NCBI GenBank assembly: GCA_019925095.2
Contig: CM034397.1
Coordinates: 8,699,763 to 8,763,762, forward strand
Reading direction: 5' to 3'
DNA from: Dendrolimus kikuchii
Taxonomy: Eukaryota > Arthropoda > Insecta > Lepidoptera > Lasiocampidae
DNA: 64,000 bases
In this document: piece after piece, positions 23,423 through 33,895 of the stretch
Layout of the letters: each line of letters starts with the position of its first letter
Position numbering within the stretch: the first letter of the stretch is position 1
Notes under the pieces: model-generated
Databases searched by the model: none
The model's input: only the letters and a program-made list of their open reading frames with translations
What the model was told of the DNA's origin: nothing
Position numbers and translations under genes: made by a program

Positions 23423-23990
23423 TTAATCCGTGCAGGAACGGAGAAAGAATACAATTTCCTGCGACCCGGCGGCCTTTTTGCCACTCCCCAGTGAGGGATA
23501 CCCACTAAAACCCTTGGGTGTTCCGTTCTTCGCCTTATGCCAGGGCTACGGGTATATGACCTCTCCGCAGCCCTGGCAGGCGTGGGCCTCGCAAGGCCAC
23601 TTCCACTGCCGGGGGACTTTCTTTTAATCGGCATCTTCAAACTCTATGTGCGTGGGGCGGTTTGTAACTCGCGCTCTTATCTCGACGGCATGTGCAGGTC
23701 AGTGAAAACCCCTAAACCAAAAGGGGCCCCACCCGCGCCGCCCGCTTACGGCGGTCGAAGGTCCATGCTGACCCTGCAGCGCCGGCGCGTCCTCCTTTGG
23801 CGGGAGCGGAGCAGTGATGTACGCTCACGTTTCCGCTCCGCCTCCTCCTTTGCAAGCACAACGTGCTCGCAAAGACGGCGGCCCATCGCGGCCGGGCAAT
23901 CTGTCCTAAGAGGCGACAAAACAACCTACAGCTAATTGGGTTTGCCTGTCTGGATGGCTACCGCCCTGGTGTTCATACTTCTATTACTAT
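23423..23990 (+). mobile_element. SINE-like family copy split by a retroelement insertion
   Basis: The head starts at ATCCGTGCAGGAACGGAGAA and continues to CCCGGCGGCC (about 23476). It resumes at GCGGCCGGGCAATCTGTCCT (about 23888), going on to AGAGGCGACAAAACAACC and TGGATGGCTACCGCCCTGGT, then stops. The two halves bracket about 410 bp of unrelated GC-rich sequence. Confidence 0.75.
23477..23888 (-). mobile_element. GC-rich non-LTR fragment inserted in a SINE-like copy
   Basis: The part at 23489-23625 (GGGATACCCACTAAAACCCT, TTATGCCAGGGCTACGGGTA, CTGCCGGGGGA) matches 39263-39400, which carries a poly(A) on the minus strand, so this one is minus-oriented too. The rest (23640-23888) is GC-rich with CTCC-type repeats. 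Open frames span it on both strands but look like composition effects. The element family is not recognised. Confidence 0.5.
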
Positions 23991-24015
23991 CTTGTCTAAA
24001 TCGCCGGGCACTATC

Positions 24016-24330
24016 GTTTTTTTTTTTATTGCAGGAGTTCAGCAGACAGGCAGACGGCCCACTTGATGGAAAGCGGTTACCATCGCCTATGGACATTTGC
24101 AACACCAAAGGTGCTACAAATGCGCTGCTGCTCTCTTAAAGGAGACTGGAACCTGGTCACTAATGCCGGAACACAACACAAGGTTGTTATGGCGGCATAC
24201 TCTAGATCAGGGGTGGTCGCCATCCAGTCGAACAAATACCCTACCACCTGGCTGTGGGTTGTTTAGTCGCCTCTTACGACAGGCCGCCGGGCCGCAGGAA
24301 ATTGTATTCTTTCTCCGTTCCTGCACGGAT
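24016..24330 (-). mobile_element. Full-length SINE-like family copy
   Basis: Complete from poly(T) to CTGCACGGAT. Nearly identical to 21346-21669. The five bases TATCG flank both ends (before the poly(T) and just after GGATAA), a possible short target duplication. Confidence 0.95.
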
Positions 24331-25097
24331 AATATCGTGTCAATTCTGTCTTCATTCTGTTAATTCCATTGGTGCCCGCGGCACACCACTCTTACTTTAC
24401 AAATAGTTATAAACAAAAGCTTTGAAAACTGAGGAAATAAATATTTAAAATTTTGGTATCTTTTCAATATTCATTACGGCTAACGCCATTTCTGCTAATG
24501 GTAATACTAATTTTTCCTGTTATTATTAGATTAGATTAGATATTGTGGATTTAGTAGAATGGGAGTTATTGACACTATCGCAATGGAATCATACTTTGAC
24601 CCTACTTGTTTTATAAAAATCTCAATCAAAAATTTTCAACTTTCAACAACGAAGTAATGGACACAGTTCATATTAAATAATCCTTTTGAATTAAACGTAT
24701 ATATAGGTACACACTTTAGAATATTGCATTTCTCACAAAACGAAGTACAATTAATATTTACATAGAATTAATCGATTATCCACATTTCTAAGTACGTCAA
24801 GCAAAACAAACAAGTTATAAACGCTAATATAACACTTAGACAATGAGTTCTCGTCTGTTTGTGTGTTTGGACAGGTGGGTCGCGGCATTGGCTTGTATAC
24901 AGACAATGGTGTCTTATAATGACCTATATTAGAACGAACGTACACGCCATAATTTCTGTTTTGTTTTATGGTTACTAAATAACATCTTATTTTCATTTAC
25001 AGACGCTTTGGGTTCGATTCTCCATTAAGACTCCTCAGTCAACTTGTTATTGCTAATTAAAAACATATTTTTTAAACTTTAATCAGTCATAACTTGA
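24331..25097. other. AT-rich non-coding stretch
   Basis: No gene. An isolated B-box-like GGTTCGATTCT at 25011-25021 lacks a convincing A box. Confidence 0.4.
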
Positions 25098-25109
25098 AAG
25101 TGATGATTA

Positions 25110-25415
25110 GTTCTTTTTAATTTAATGACGTTTGGACATGTAGAGAGAATGGATAAAAGTAGAATCACACAACAGGTGTATGACAGTATTGTGAATGGTA
25201 GAGTTGCTGCCAATAAACCAAGACGTACACACCATGATCAAACATCTAAAGTGTTAAAGAGAGGTCAGGTAAAAAGCATCTCAAATAAACGTGTATATCT
25301 GAAGCGGTTAATGAAATTAGATGAAGCGAAAGTTGTTTGTCAGGATCGTCACAAATTTCAATCCATAGTCTCTGCCTATCCCATGGGAAACAGGCGAGAC
25401 AGTATGTATGTATGT
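25110..25415 (+). pseudogene. LINE reverse-transcriptase C-terminus, diverged subfamily
   Basis: The frame reads TFGHVERMDKSRITQQVYDS, then a positively charged stretch, then SAYPMGNRR, ending in a (GTAT)n tail. It aligns in pattern with the RTE-type C-terminus at 29244-29747 (WFGHVERMHDERMTKQIYNA .. RAYPARELA). It is only about 95 residues, 5'-truncated, with many substitutions. The short ATGT-type tandem tail is typical of RTE-clade 3' ends. No catalytic RT motif remains. Confidence 0.75.
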
Positions 25416-25499
25416 AATTTAATGAAATTTAAGAATTTCTTTCCAAAACTCAGTTTGTTACAATCAAATCTTATATTAAATAAATAAACACGATAATTT

Positions 25500-26520
25500 T
25501 GTTAATTTGTGTACCATTTATGTTCTACAATACGGATCTGCGTAATTATAAGACAAATACCTAACATATAACTCAGTTTTGAAACTCCCAAGTTCATGTA
25601 ACGAAATACCACAAACAAAGATCTGGTTGATAAAAAATGTAGCAAGTTTAAAATTATAGTCTAGAGTGTTCGCCGGCGGCTAAACTATTATGCTAGTACA
25701 GAGGGAGCCAATGAAAAGCAGCGAATGTTACGTTGGATTCATGGAATGCTCGAATGGTTCTAATCGTTTGATATTAAGCTAATATTACACGGTTTGACCA
25801 ACTTGAATAAAAAAGCGTAAATCTGGAATGGTACGAAGACAATCAATTACATTAATGACTCAATTTTATTCCCGTCAATGTTCGTGGTCTCTAATGGCAG
25901 GACGAACTTGCTGAATAAGGCGCCAATAACACAAGCCTTGCAAACACTAAATGGCATGTGTCAACTAATTTGCATTTTTAATTGCTCCATGAGTGAATTT
26001 ACAAGAACAGAATACTATATAATATGTTATTGTTATTGGTCCCGCTATTGTATGGGTGTAAACTGCAAGAATAGCGATGTGTGTTGAAATAAAAAAATGG
26101 TTACTTGGATAACGTTAGTTACTTCATCCAATTTGAAAGACATTAGTGAGCAACGAACGATCGTTGGCCGTCATTAGCCCTCTGTGTATGCGGCTTTATA
26201 CTTCTACTGTATACAGCTAGCCGTATAGATACCTACATGAGATTTTAAATGCTTTAAAATTTACTAAGTCGTATTATGCAAGAAATCTTGCACTTTCAAG
26301 GATAAAAAAGATACTAGCTACACGTCAGCCCGTGGATAATGAACAGATACAATACAGAACCCATGTAGTATTTAGAAAGTATGGAAAAATATAAAAAATT
26401 TAAGATTAATCGAAAATATATTTAAAAAAATTACAACGAAAATGATGAATTTGTTTTCTAAGGCATCAATGGAGTATATAAATAAATTAATCAGCAGACA
26501 ACACTAATGGCAATAAACAC
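25500..26520. other. Non-coding stretch
   Basis: No gene that I can support. The part 25650-26200 is less repetitive and somewhat more balanced in composition than its neighbours; nothing is recognised in it. Confidence 0.4.
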
Positions 26521-26526
26521 ACACTT

Positions 26527-26690
26527 TGTATATTCCCACGGACAACACCGGTGCTGATCCCAGACACCCAGACCAGATTAAATAACACATAGTTATTTTA
26601 TTACATTTAACTTGCTGAGAGTTGAACCCGAGGCCTCTGTGTTTTAGTGCATGAAGTGAATCAAGCTTAGACCACTATACTACAGCAGCC
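26527..26690 (-). mobile_element. tRNA-derived SINE
   Basis: On the minus strand an A-box-like TAGTATAGTGGTC (26670-26682) is followed about 41 bases later by a B box GGGTTCAACTC (26619-26629). These are like a tRNA-Asp/Glu/Gly head. Downstream, a body segment with CTGGGATCAGCACCGGTG is related to the body of the SINE at 34855-35040 (CTGGGATTGGCCCCAG). Confidence 0.65.
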
Positions 26691-26699
26691 ATCTACAAC

Positions 26700-27205
26700 A
26701 TATTTTAGATGAAATTTCTTTTGGTTTCGTGGCCAAATGACAAAAATCAAACAGTTGACCTTCATCACTTCTACGGAATCCAGGACTAGTGTAGACTGAT
26801 GCGCACTTGGCTGATATATTTATATACCTACAAAGTAAATTTACCAAAACTCTTCGAAAATCTACCACCAACTACATATATTATGAAATAAAAAACATAT
26901 AAAATAAGTTACAAAATTCAAGGAAACATAACTCATACACGTAACACGATAGACCAATTTAAAACCCGGACTAGGGCAGCGTTATTGATTAATCGTAATA
27001 AATATGACAAAATAGAAAATTAAAAATATATCTGGATCGGATGTTTCCTTATTATGTGGCTGTAAATCAATTACATGATAGCAAAATGCAAATTAAACCT
27101 GTTATTGGACCATTCTCCTCGAAACGTGTGTATATTACACTCTTTGACATAATTTTGACTAAGATACTTTACAACATCAAGAATAATATCGAATTGAATA
27201 TAAAA
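26700..27205. other. AT-rich non-coding stretch
   Basis: Nothing supported. Confidence 0.4.
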
Positions 27206-27211
27206 TTAAAA

Positions 27212-27768
27212 TGGGTTTTTTTTGTTTTTTTTTTATCGCAGGAGTTCAGCAGACATACAGACGGCCCACTTGATGGAAAGCGGTTACCATCGCCAACAGA
27301 CATTTGCAACACCAAAGGTGCTACAAATGCGCTATTGCTCTCTTAAGGGAGACTGGATCCTGGTAACTAATGCCCGAACACAACTCAAGGTTGTTATGAC
27401 GGAATACTCTAGACTAGGGGTGGAAGTCGTCCAGTCCGGCAAATACCCTATTACCTAGTTGTGGATTGTTTTGTTGCCTCTTACGACAGGCCGCCCGGCC
27501 TTGATGGAAAGCGGTTACCATCGCCTATGGACATTTGCAACAATAAATATGCTACAAATACGCTGCTGCCCTCTTAAGGGAGACTGGAACCTAGTCTCTA
27601 ATTCCGGAACACAACTCAAGGTTGTTATGGCGACATACTTTAGACCAGGGGTGGTAGCCATCCAGTCGGGCAAATGCCCTACCACCTGGCTGTGGGTTGT
27701 TCTGTCGCCTCTTACGACAGGCCGCCCGGCCGCAGGAAATTGTATTCTTTCTCCGTTCCTGCACGGAT
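27212..27768 (-). mobile_element. Tandem fusion of two SINE-like copies
   Basis: Unit 1 runs from the poly(T) to GACAGGCCGCCCGGCC (27500) and lacks its head end. Unit 2 restarts directly at TTGATGGAAAGCGG (27501) and continues to a complete head at CTGCACGGAT. The period is 231 bp (TTGATGG at 27270 and 27501). The two units differ at many positions, so this is not a recent exact duplication. Confidence 0.9.
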
Positions 27769-27967
27769 AAAAAAGGTTGTAGAATGTAGATAAAAACATT
27801 AGTCAAATCAAATAATATGAGGATTGTTACACAAGGTAAGAATATAAAGGACATACTTCACACTGTGAATTAGCATTGCCATCCAACGTGGCATTGCAGC
27901 CAGTCTTTTGAGCACGCTTCCCTCTGGCAGCGATTTGATACACAGTATACAACTATTTATTTATAAA

Positions 27968-28372
27968 TAGCTGACCCGGCAAACTTCTTAGCGCCTCAGA
28001 ATCAATAAATAAAAAACATTTATTTCTGAACGACGGGACGAATATCAAACGTTTGACATTCAAAGCCAAAAAATTAAAAAAAACTTCACTTTTAAATTTA
28101 ATTTGATTTCTGAACGACTTTTAAGTTTAATTGATTTCTAAACGACAGGACGAACATCAAATGTTTGACAGGTAGGAATAGTTTCTAAGGGAAAGCGAAA
28201 TTGTTGTTTTTACTATCTTTCAAGCATTTTTTTCATATTTACTTACCCTTTAAACCTTCCCTGGACTTCCACAAATAATTCAAAACCAAAATTAGCCAAA
28301 TCAGTCCAGCCGTTCTCGAGTTTTAGCGAGACTAAAGAACAGCAATTGATTTTTCTATATATATATTTCGTT
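27968..28372 (+). mobile_element. Common insect repeat, AGCTGACCCGGCAAAC type
   Basis: It starts TAGCTGACCCGGCAAACTTC and ends AATCAGTCCAGCCGTTCTCG, GAGTTTTAGCGAGACTAA, TCTATATATATATTTCG. I recall this as a very common insect repeat. The middle has an internal duplication of TTTCTGAACGAC..GGACGAA. text (about 28022 and 28130). Confidence 0.7.
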
Positions 28373-28501
28373 TATTTTTAAACATAAATTTTAAAAGTTC
28401 AAAAGAAACTTATTAAGATTTATCTTCAATTACTGAATTAAATAAATGAGTAAAAGGATAAATATACCACAGAATATAATTAGAGAATAATAAAACAAAA
28501 T

Positions 28502-28890
28502 TCAATCCACTGCTGGACCTTGGGCATCGTCAAGTTTGCACCATATAAACAGGTCCTCAGCTTTCCTCATTCAGCTTCTACCGGCAGCTTCACGCTTATA
28601 ACCGGTCTATTGGACTGGAAGGCCCACTGTATTCTACGAAACATAGCCTCTACTCCGGGACTCGACTTCTTCATCGGCGATCGGTCCTGCGAATCCAGCG
28701 ATAGACATGACCGGCCCATTGGTACTTCAGCTTACTAATTTTACGAAATATATCGGTTACTTTAGTTCTCTTTTTCGGAATTTATGAATAAGAGAGACTT
28801 CTAGCATAACTCGCAGTGCGAGTTAGCATTTATGGATCAATCTTTCCGTAGTCTTCACAGCCTTGTTGGTCAGAACGGAGAGAACGTATT
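28502..28890 (-). pseudogene. Second LINE type: reverse-transcriptase C-terminus relic
   Basis: Plus-strand text CCACTGCTGGACCTTGGGC, CATTCAGCTTCTACCGGCAG, TCATCGGCGATCGGTCCTGC and TGGTACTTCAGCTTACTAAT is the complement of a widespread lepidopteran LINE 3' region. The minus strand translates as KLKYQWAGHVYRWIRRTDRR around 28672-28731, the familiar LKWxWAGHxARRTDxR motif. Frames are broken and the copy is short. It differs from the LINE at 29225-29756, with no CATA tail. Confidence 0.7.
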
Positions 28891-29224
28891 GCTCTAAGAC
28901 TTTTGTCTTCAAGCAGTGCCTTAACCATCCCGTTAACGAGAAGGGGCAGAGTTTCTAGATTAACTTTCGACAAGGAAAATATGGTAAACGAATATTTCAT
29001 TCCTTACTCTGCTCTAAATGGGTGGGATCAGCCCCAGAGTTGTACGATTTACAGAGCAGAAATTTTGTGTAGCAAATGTTCTCAATTTCACGAGTTTCTA
29101 ACATATCTAATAACTATAAAATTACAGCTCAATATCGCCACATTAGTCATCTAGGATTAACGGAAGTATAGGCATATAAATACATACCGCTTATAAAAGA
29201 AAACTTGTAATTTTTATAAAAATA

Positions 29225-29756
29225 CATACATACATACATAACTTCACGCCAGTTCCCTTGCGGGGTAGGCACGAACCACAGAGCGCCATTTAGGCCCATT
29301 CTTACACACCTCACTTGCTTCTTTGACATTCATAACTCTTGTCATGCACGCTCGTCTGTTCTTAAGGCTCCTGACATCACCCTCCGCTAGTATACGATCA
29401 ATTTGATAATGGAAGGTGTGGCGTGGCCTTCCACGACTTCTGCATCCATCCACTTTTGCATTGTATATCTGTTTAGTCATTCTTTCATCATGCATTCTTT
29501 CCACATGCCCGAACCACCAGAGCATTCCTTTCCTTACCTTCACCCCGACACTTTCTTTCAGACCAACTCTCTTTCTTACTTCGGTATTACGAACGCTGTC
29601 CGCGAGCGTCACTCCGCAGATTTTGCGCAGTGCTCGCATCTCAACCGCGTTTACTCTACTTTCATGCTCTCTCTTCCATACCCAACTCTCGCTTCCATAC
29701 GTGAGCGTAGGTACCAGCACCGCGTTGTGTATGGCGAGCTGGGCCAAATTTATCTA
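29225..29756 (-). mobile_element. 5'-truncated RTE-type LINE with 13-bp TSD
   Basis: It ends in a (CATA)n tail at the left, with the coding part reading leftwards. A perfect 13-bp direct repeat, TTTTATAAAAATA, flanks it at 29212-29224 and 29757-29769. That is the mark of target-primed reverse transcription. It is the best-preserved LINE copy in the window. Confidence 0.92.
29244..29747 (-). pseudogene. RTE-type LINE reverse-transcriptase C-terminal part
   Basis: An open frame of 167 codons on the minus strand begins at the truncated 5' edge and ends in a stop just before the tail. It contains VLVPTLTYGSESWVWKREHE near the start, then RALRKICGVTLADSVRN, then MLWWFGHVERMHDERMTKQI, and ends YPARELA. 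This is the region downstream of the RT catalytic domain in RTE-like LINE polyproteins; the endonuclease and the FADD-box RT motifs are absent through 5' truncation. The frame is intact, so the insertion is recent, but it cannot make an active enzyme. Confidence 0.85.
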
Positions 29757-29769
29757 TTTTATAAAAATA

Positions 29770-30340
29770 GTTAATTTTATATAAAATATAATACGTACAT
29801 AAAAAGATAATTAAATAAAAAATAAAGACCTAAATAAATACAATATGAATACATTAATATATTACATGTAATTATATATTATAAAAACTTGAAGTTTTTG
29901 ATTTAACTATTTATATTCTTGTTTCTTCTTTAATATTAGTTGCTATCATGTAATGTAGTAATAAAGGTTTTATAGTCCTGTATCGCGTTAAATATTAATA
30001 TTTTATGATTCATCATTTTGTTTTTATTATATTAATAAATTTATTAATATATATAAATGTAAATTATTATTAATTATATTGTATTTAATACGTTTTTCAA
30101 AAACGTGATAAAAAGAAAATTCAATAATTACTTCAGGTGTAGTGTATTAGCTAGTCGTTGTAGTAAAGTCATTCAACAGACTATGGGGCGAGCTACGTTG
30201 GGTGTTACTCTTATGGATAGAATCAAATGACATCCGTAAAAGAACCAACGTAACCAACACAGTTTGTAAAATTGTTAAGGACGTCGTGCTTTCGTCGCTA
30301 CTATCAGAATTAACTTCACGATGACGTCGCCATCTTGTCC
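29770..30340. other. Very AT-rich non-coding stretch
   Basis: Nothing supported. Confidence 0.45.
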
Positions 30341-30884
30341 AAGGCCGTTAAGTAAGTGGTGGAGCGGGAGAGCGCGCTTCTCCTGGCTTCTCTATCGTAC
30401 ATACAAGACTAGCCGACACTTGTTGGATGGAGGACATTGGCTCACTTGGATGTGAGCAAATAGGCGATATTTAATTTAACACCTTATCGATGGGTAACTA
30501 AGATTTAGAAGTAAAATAATTAGTTTATAGGTATCCCTTTTTTCTTGCCGAAGGTTCGCGTAGCTGGATGCCTGATGGGTCTATTTTGCGTGCGAGTGTT
30601 GAAGGGTGACTTTTGTAGCCAGCCGCGCCGCCAAGAAATCTACCAGCTTTCTAAACTTTATCGAAGACCTCTTATAGCATATCTGATATATATTTCACCA
30701 TGTAGTATGCAATCCCGTTGCAGGACGGGGACGGATATTTTCTTCAGTTTTGAGGCAAACGTAGGATAAATTTGTGCTTAGCTTGTATGTCCAATATATA
30801 CATCAGTAATGTGAATCAGTGTGTCGCTTAAAAGGCGAAGGTCGAATTAATTCGTCTATTTTAACAGTATAGATACTTTACAAA

Positions 30885-31067
30885 GTGTATCTAACAGAAA
30901 ACCGACAAACTAACGACCCGGCATCAATGTTTAAGGCCCTGACTGCACAAGCAAACAGTGAAGTTATTCTTCCTCAAGCTACGTCGATTAAAACGAATGA
31001 GCTGCCTATCACGTATTCTGAAGTAAAACAGGCACGCGTAAAAACGACGAGACGAATGATCCAATAA
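30885..31067 (+). CDS. Unrecognised short coding-like segment
   Basis: From about 30897 the frame reads KTDKLTT.. in one phase and, in the open phase, ENRQTNDPASMFKALTAQAN .. YSEVKQARVKTTRRMIQ then a stop. The residue mix is protein-like. AACAG at 30893-30897 could be a splice acceptor, and TTTTAACAG lies 30 bases earlier. I do not recognise it. It may be a terminal exon, a transposon scrap or chance. Confidence 0.2.
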   Translation: MYLTENRQTNDPASMFKALTAQANSEVILPQATSIKTNELPITYSEVKQARVKTTRRMIQ

Positions 31068-31650
31068 CTTGTTAGGTTTCCTTCACGAATCAATCAACTA
31101 CACCATACATAACATCTTATTTTAATTATTAAATATCTCGTGAATGAGAGGTTTTAATGAAATAAATGATCTGTTTGTAATAAAGCAATAATTTTTATGA
31201 ATAACGTAAAAAGTAGGTTATATTATTAAACGTTTTGTATAACAATGAGTATAGATACTTACACAAACTATATTGTAGTATTGTTAGTTTCAGAGCATTC
31301 TAGTTTACATAATAAAACTAGTTCTAGTTTATTCAATAAATTATAATTTAAACGATTGATCAAGTGTAAATAATTTGTTTTGACAGTTGAAAGTGAAAAA
31401 TCAATCCTCTCAGAAAACGTAAAAGCCTCAAAAAAAACGAACACTAGTTTGTTTGGATGTTTCCATACTCATGTGTTTTGTTTGTATCCTCTTAAAAACC
31501 TTGGCTATTTTTTAATGTTATCTCTATTTATACAATAGTACAAGGTTTATTTAACCTGATTCAAATTTGATCGATTCATCAAATTTGAAATACAGAAATG
31601 AACCATCTAATATTGGCTTAAAAGGCCGCAGAAGAACATTCTACAGTAGC
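31068..31650. other. AT-rich non-coding stretch
   Basis: No gene seen. Confidence 0.4.
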
Positions 31651-31654
31651 GGTA

Positions 31655-32072
31655 TGAAAAGGTTCGTCACCTTAAAGAAGACTTTTGCTTGCACAAGTAG
31701 GTACAAGAAACAGTACTACCAACATTTCAATAAATGGTATGTTTTGTTACGTTTATAAAATATAGAAACGTGGAAGAAGAAAATTGCGATGTTCACAATG
31801 ACAGATACTGAGATTAATAATCATCAGAAACAAAGAGAATATAATTACTACGCATATCATAAATATTAAATGAATAATGGACTATAAATGACTAATGAAA
31901 AGGTTATACATCTCTAAACAATCTATTTAGACAATATAGAAAATCAAACAACTGTGATATAAGTAGTTTTCCACTTTATTGTTAAACAGTTTAACATATT
32001 ATTTGTGGAATAGTCTGAGTAATCAATTTGAAAACTGGTGCACCTTTTCATACCGCGACTGTACAATACTTT
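31655..32072. repeat. Dispersed repeat, copy B (uninterrupted)
   Basis: Matches 5270-5836 across its length except for the roughly 165-bp insertion present there. It thus gives the pre-insertion form. No conserved frame. Confidence 0.7.
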
Positions 32073-32251
32073 GTGAGTAGTTGTGTGTTATGTATGACAC
32101 GGAAAACGAATATAAGAAATGATGAGAATTGCCTAATAAAAAACGTACCTCCGAAAAGCACATTGACGTGGAAGAACTATGCTGAAGTCATTCATCTTGA
32201 TTAAAGCTTTTAAGGCCGTTCGATCGGTGTGATACCATACTCCCACAAAAT

Positions 32252-32556
32252 ATCTGTGCAGGAACGGAGAAAGAATATTATTTTCTGCGGCCGGGCGACT
32301 TGTTGTAAGCGGGGACAAAACAATCTACAGCCAGGTGGTAAAGTATTTGCTCGACTGGATGGCTACCAACCTCTAGTTTAAAGCATGTTACCATAACCTT
32401 ATGCTGTGTTCTGGAATTAGTGGCCAGGTTCCAATCTCCCTTTAGAGAGTAGAAGAATATTAGTAGCACCTTGTTACAAATGTCCATAGGCGATGATAAC
32501 CGCTTTCCATCAGGTGGGCCATCTGCCTGCCTGCTCAACTCATGCAATAAAAAAAG
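32252..32556 (+). mobile_element. Full-length but diverged SINE-like copy
   Basis: Runs from ATCTGTGCAGGAACGGAGAA to CTCATGCAATAAAAAAA. It has all modules (GGCGAC-like head, CAGGTTCCAATCTCC, TAGGCGATGATAACCGCTTT) with many substitutions, so it is older than the 21, 24 and 40 kb copies. Confidence 0.92.
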
Positions 32557-32665
32557 CTAGCCTTCAGTTATTGTTGTTGTTTCGTGCGATGAGTGAGATT
32601 TCCGATGGCCCACAACCGCCTCCCCCTAGCCACTGGTCTTTTGATTTTTAGATCAAATCCGTTAA

Positions 32666-33010
32666 GAACTGGAAGTCTTAGTCGTCATCCAAACTGGCAA
32701 ATGCTCTACCACAGGTGGTACCTACCCAGAGGTGCGGTTAGTTTTGTCGCCACTTTCAATGGGCCGCTCGGAAGCACGAATTGGTACTTATTCTTTCTCC
32801 GTTCCTGCACTGATATATCATTTCTAGTCATCTTCAGAACTGGATGTCTTAGTCGTCATCCAAACTAGCAAAGGCTCTACCACAGGTGGTACCTACTCAG
32901 GGGTGAGGGTTGTTATGTCGCCACTTTAAATGGGCCGCTCGGAAGCACGAATTGGTACTTACTTATTCTTTCTCCGTTCGTACACTGATATGTCATTTCT
33001 ATCATCTTCT
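32666..33010 (-). repeat. Two tandem 171-bp units related to the SINE-like head
   Basis: GAACTGGAAGTCTTAGTCGT at 32666 recurs as GAACTGGATGTCTTAGTCGT at 32837. Both units continue through CTACCACAGGTGGTACCTAC, TGTCGCCACTTT..ATGGGCCGCTCGG and TTCTTTCTCCGTTC..CACTGATAT. The order and wording match the head module of the SINE-like family in minus orientation, so this is a tandemly duplicated head fragment. Confidence 0.85.
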
Positions 33011-33795
33011 TTTTTGTTTATGACAGCTAATTTTACATGAGCTAATTAGCGTTTAAATTCGAGTAGGTATTAAAATATACAAAAATAATACATAAAAACT
33101 TTAGCAAAAAAATATAATCAATCACAAGTTTAATTAAATAAATGTTTTTTTCAACATAATAAATCTTCACGCATAAGAGATTCATTTCGATCACTTTTAG
33201 CTATCTGCGTTGAAGTATATTTTTATTTTTAATCCAACTAATTTTTTTTACCATCTCGTCTGATACTTGATCGATGCGCGGGCGCAGAGCTTGATTAATA
33301 TTCAAATCGTTCAACCGATAATTTTACAAAATCGCATTACAAACGAGCGGGTGTTCCCAAGCCCGATAATACACATTAATTCCCCCGACTCCGCTTGTCA
33401 AACCGCCAATCTACCTGCGATTACCTTTATTTAGAGTTAATTTATCAATGTTAAAGAAAAAGCCTTTATTTTCGCTAATATTTTTTACGAGAGAATTTTT
33501 AAATTGTTACCGTTTAAAATGATAGTAATTAGTCAATTAATGTTTGTACATTGTATAGTCATTTTTACACGTTAAAATAATAACTTTATATGTAGTAAAT
33601 TATTTTTTTGTTAATCTTTAATTATAACATAGTTTGTGCTTATATTTGTATATCGTAGCGTTAATTATAGACTGCAGTGTAAAATGGCTTTGTTACTTTT
33701 AATAGAATTAATGGGCGTATAAATATACATAAATATTTTTTTATGGTAGCAGGGGGAGGCTTAAGTTTTGTATATTTCTAGCAGATACATTTGAT
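33011..33795. other. Non-coding; possible conserved patch at 33260-33420
   Basis: AT-rich overall. The part TTGATCGATGCGCGGGCGCA to CCGCTTGTCAAACCGCCAAT is non-repetitive and balanced. No coding frame. Confidence 0.3.
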
Positions 33796-33800
33796 CTTAA

Positions 33801-33895
33801 TTTTTTTTATTACTAAGCTGGCAGACACATAGACGGTCAACTTATGGAAAGTGGTTACCGTCGCCTAGAAACGTTTGGAATACCGGGGGTAACGC
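33801..33895 (-). mobile_element. Retroelement 3' tail, sister family
   Basis: It has a poly(T) then GGCAGACACATAGACGGTCA, TATGGAAAGTGGTTACCGTC and GGGGGTAACGCC. The complement matches 21796-21905 better than the main SINE-like family. Confidence 0.65.

Noticed and set aside
23332..23935. ORFs of 102 and 132 codons on opposite strands
   Set aside because: They cross the junction between a SINE head and a nested retroelement and are driven by GC-rich composition.
25005..25030. tRNA-gene-like GGTTCGATTCT
   Set aside because: No A box at suitable spacing and no cloverleaf; a chance or decayed B box.
29403..29784. Two plus-strand ORFs of about 122 codons
   Set aside because: Antisense shadows of the LINE reverse-transcriptase fragment.
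32666..33010. CRISPR-like array
   Set aside because: Only two long units with no short repeat/spacer pattern, in a eukaryotic genome.
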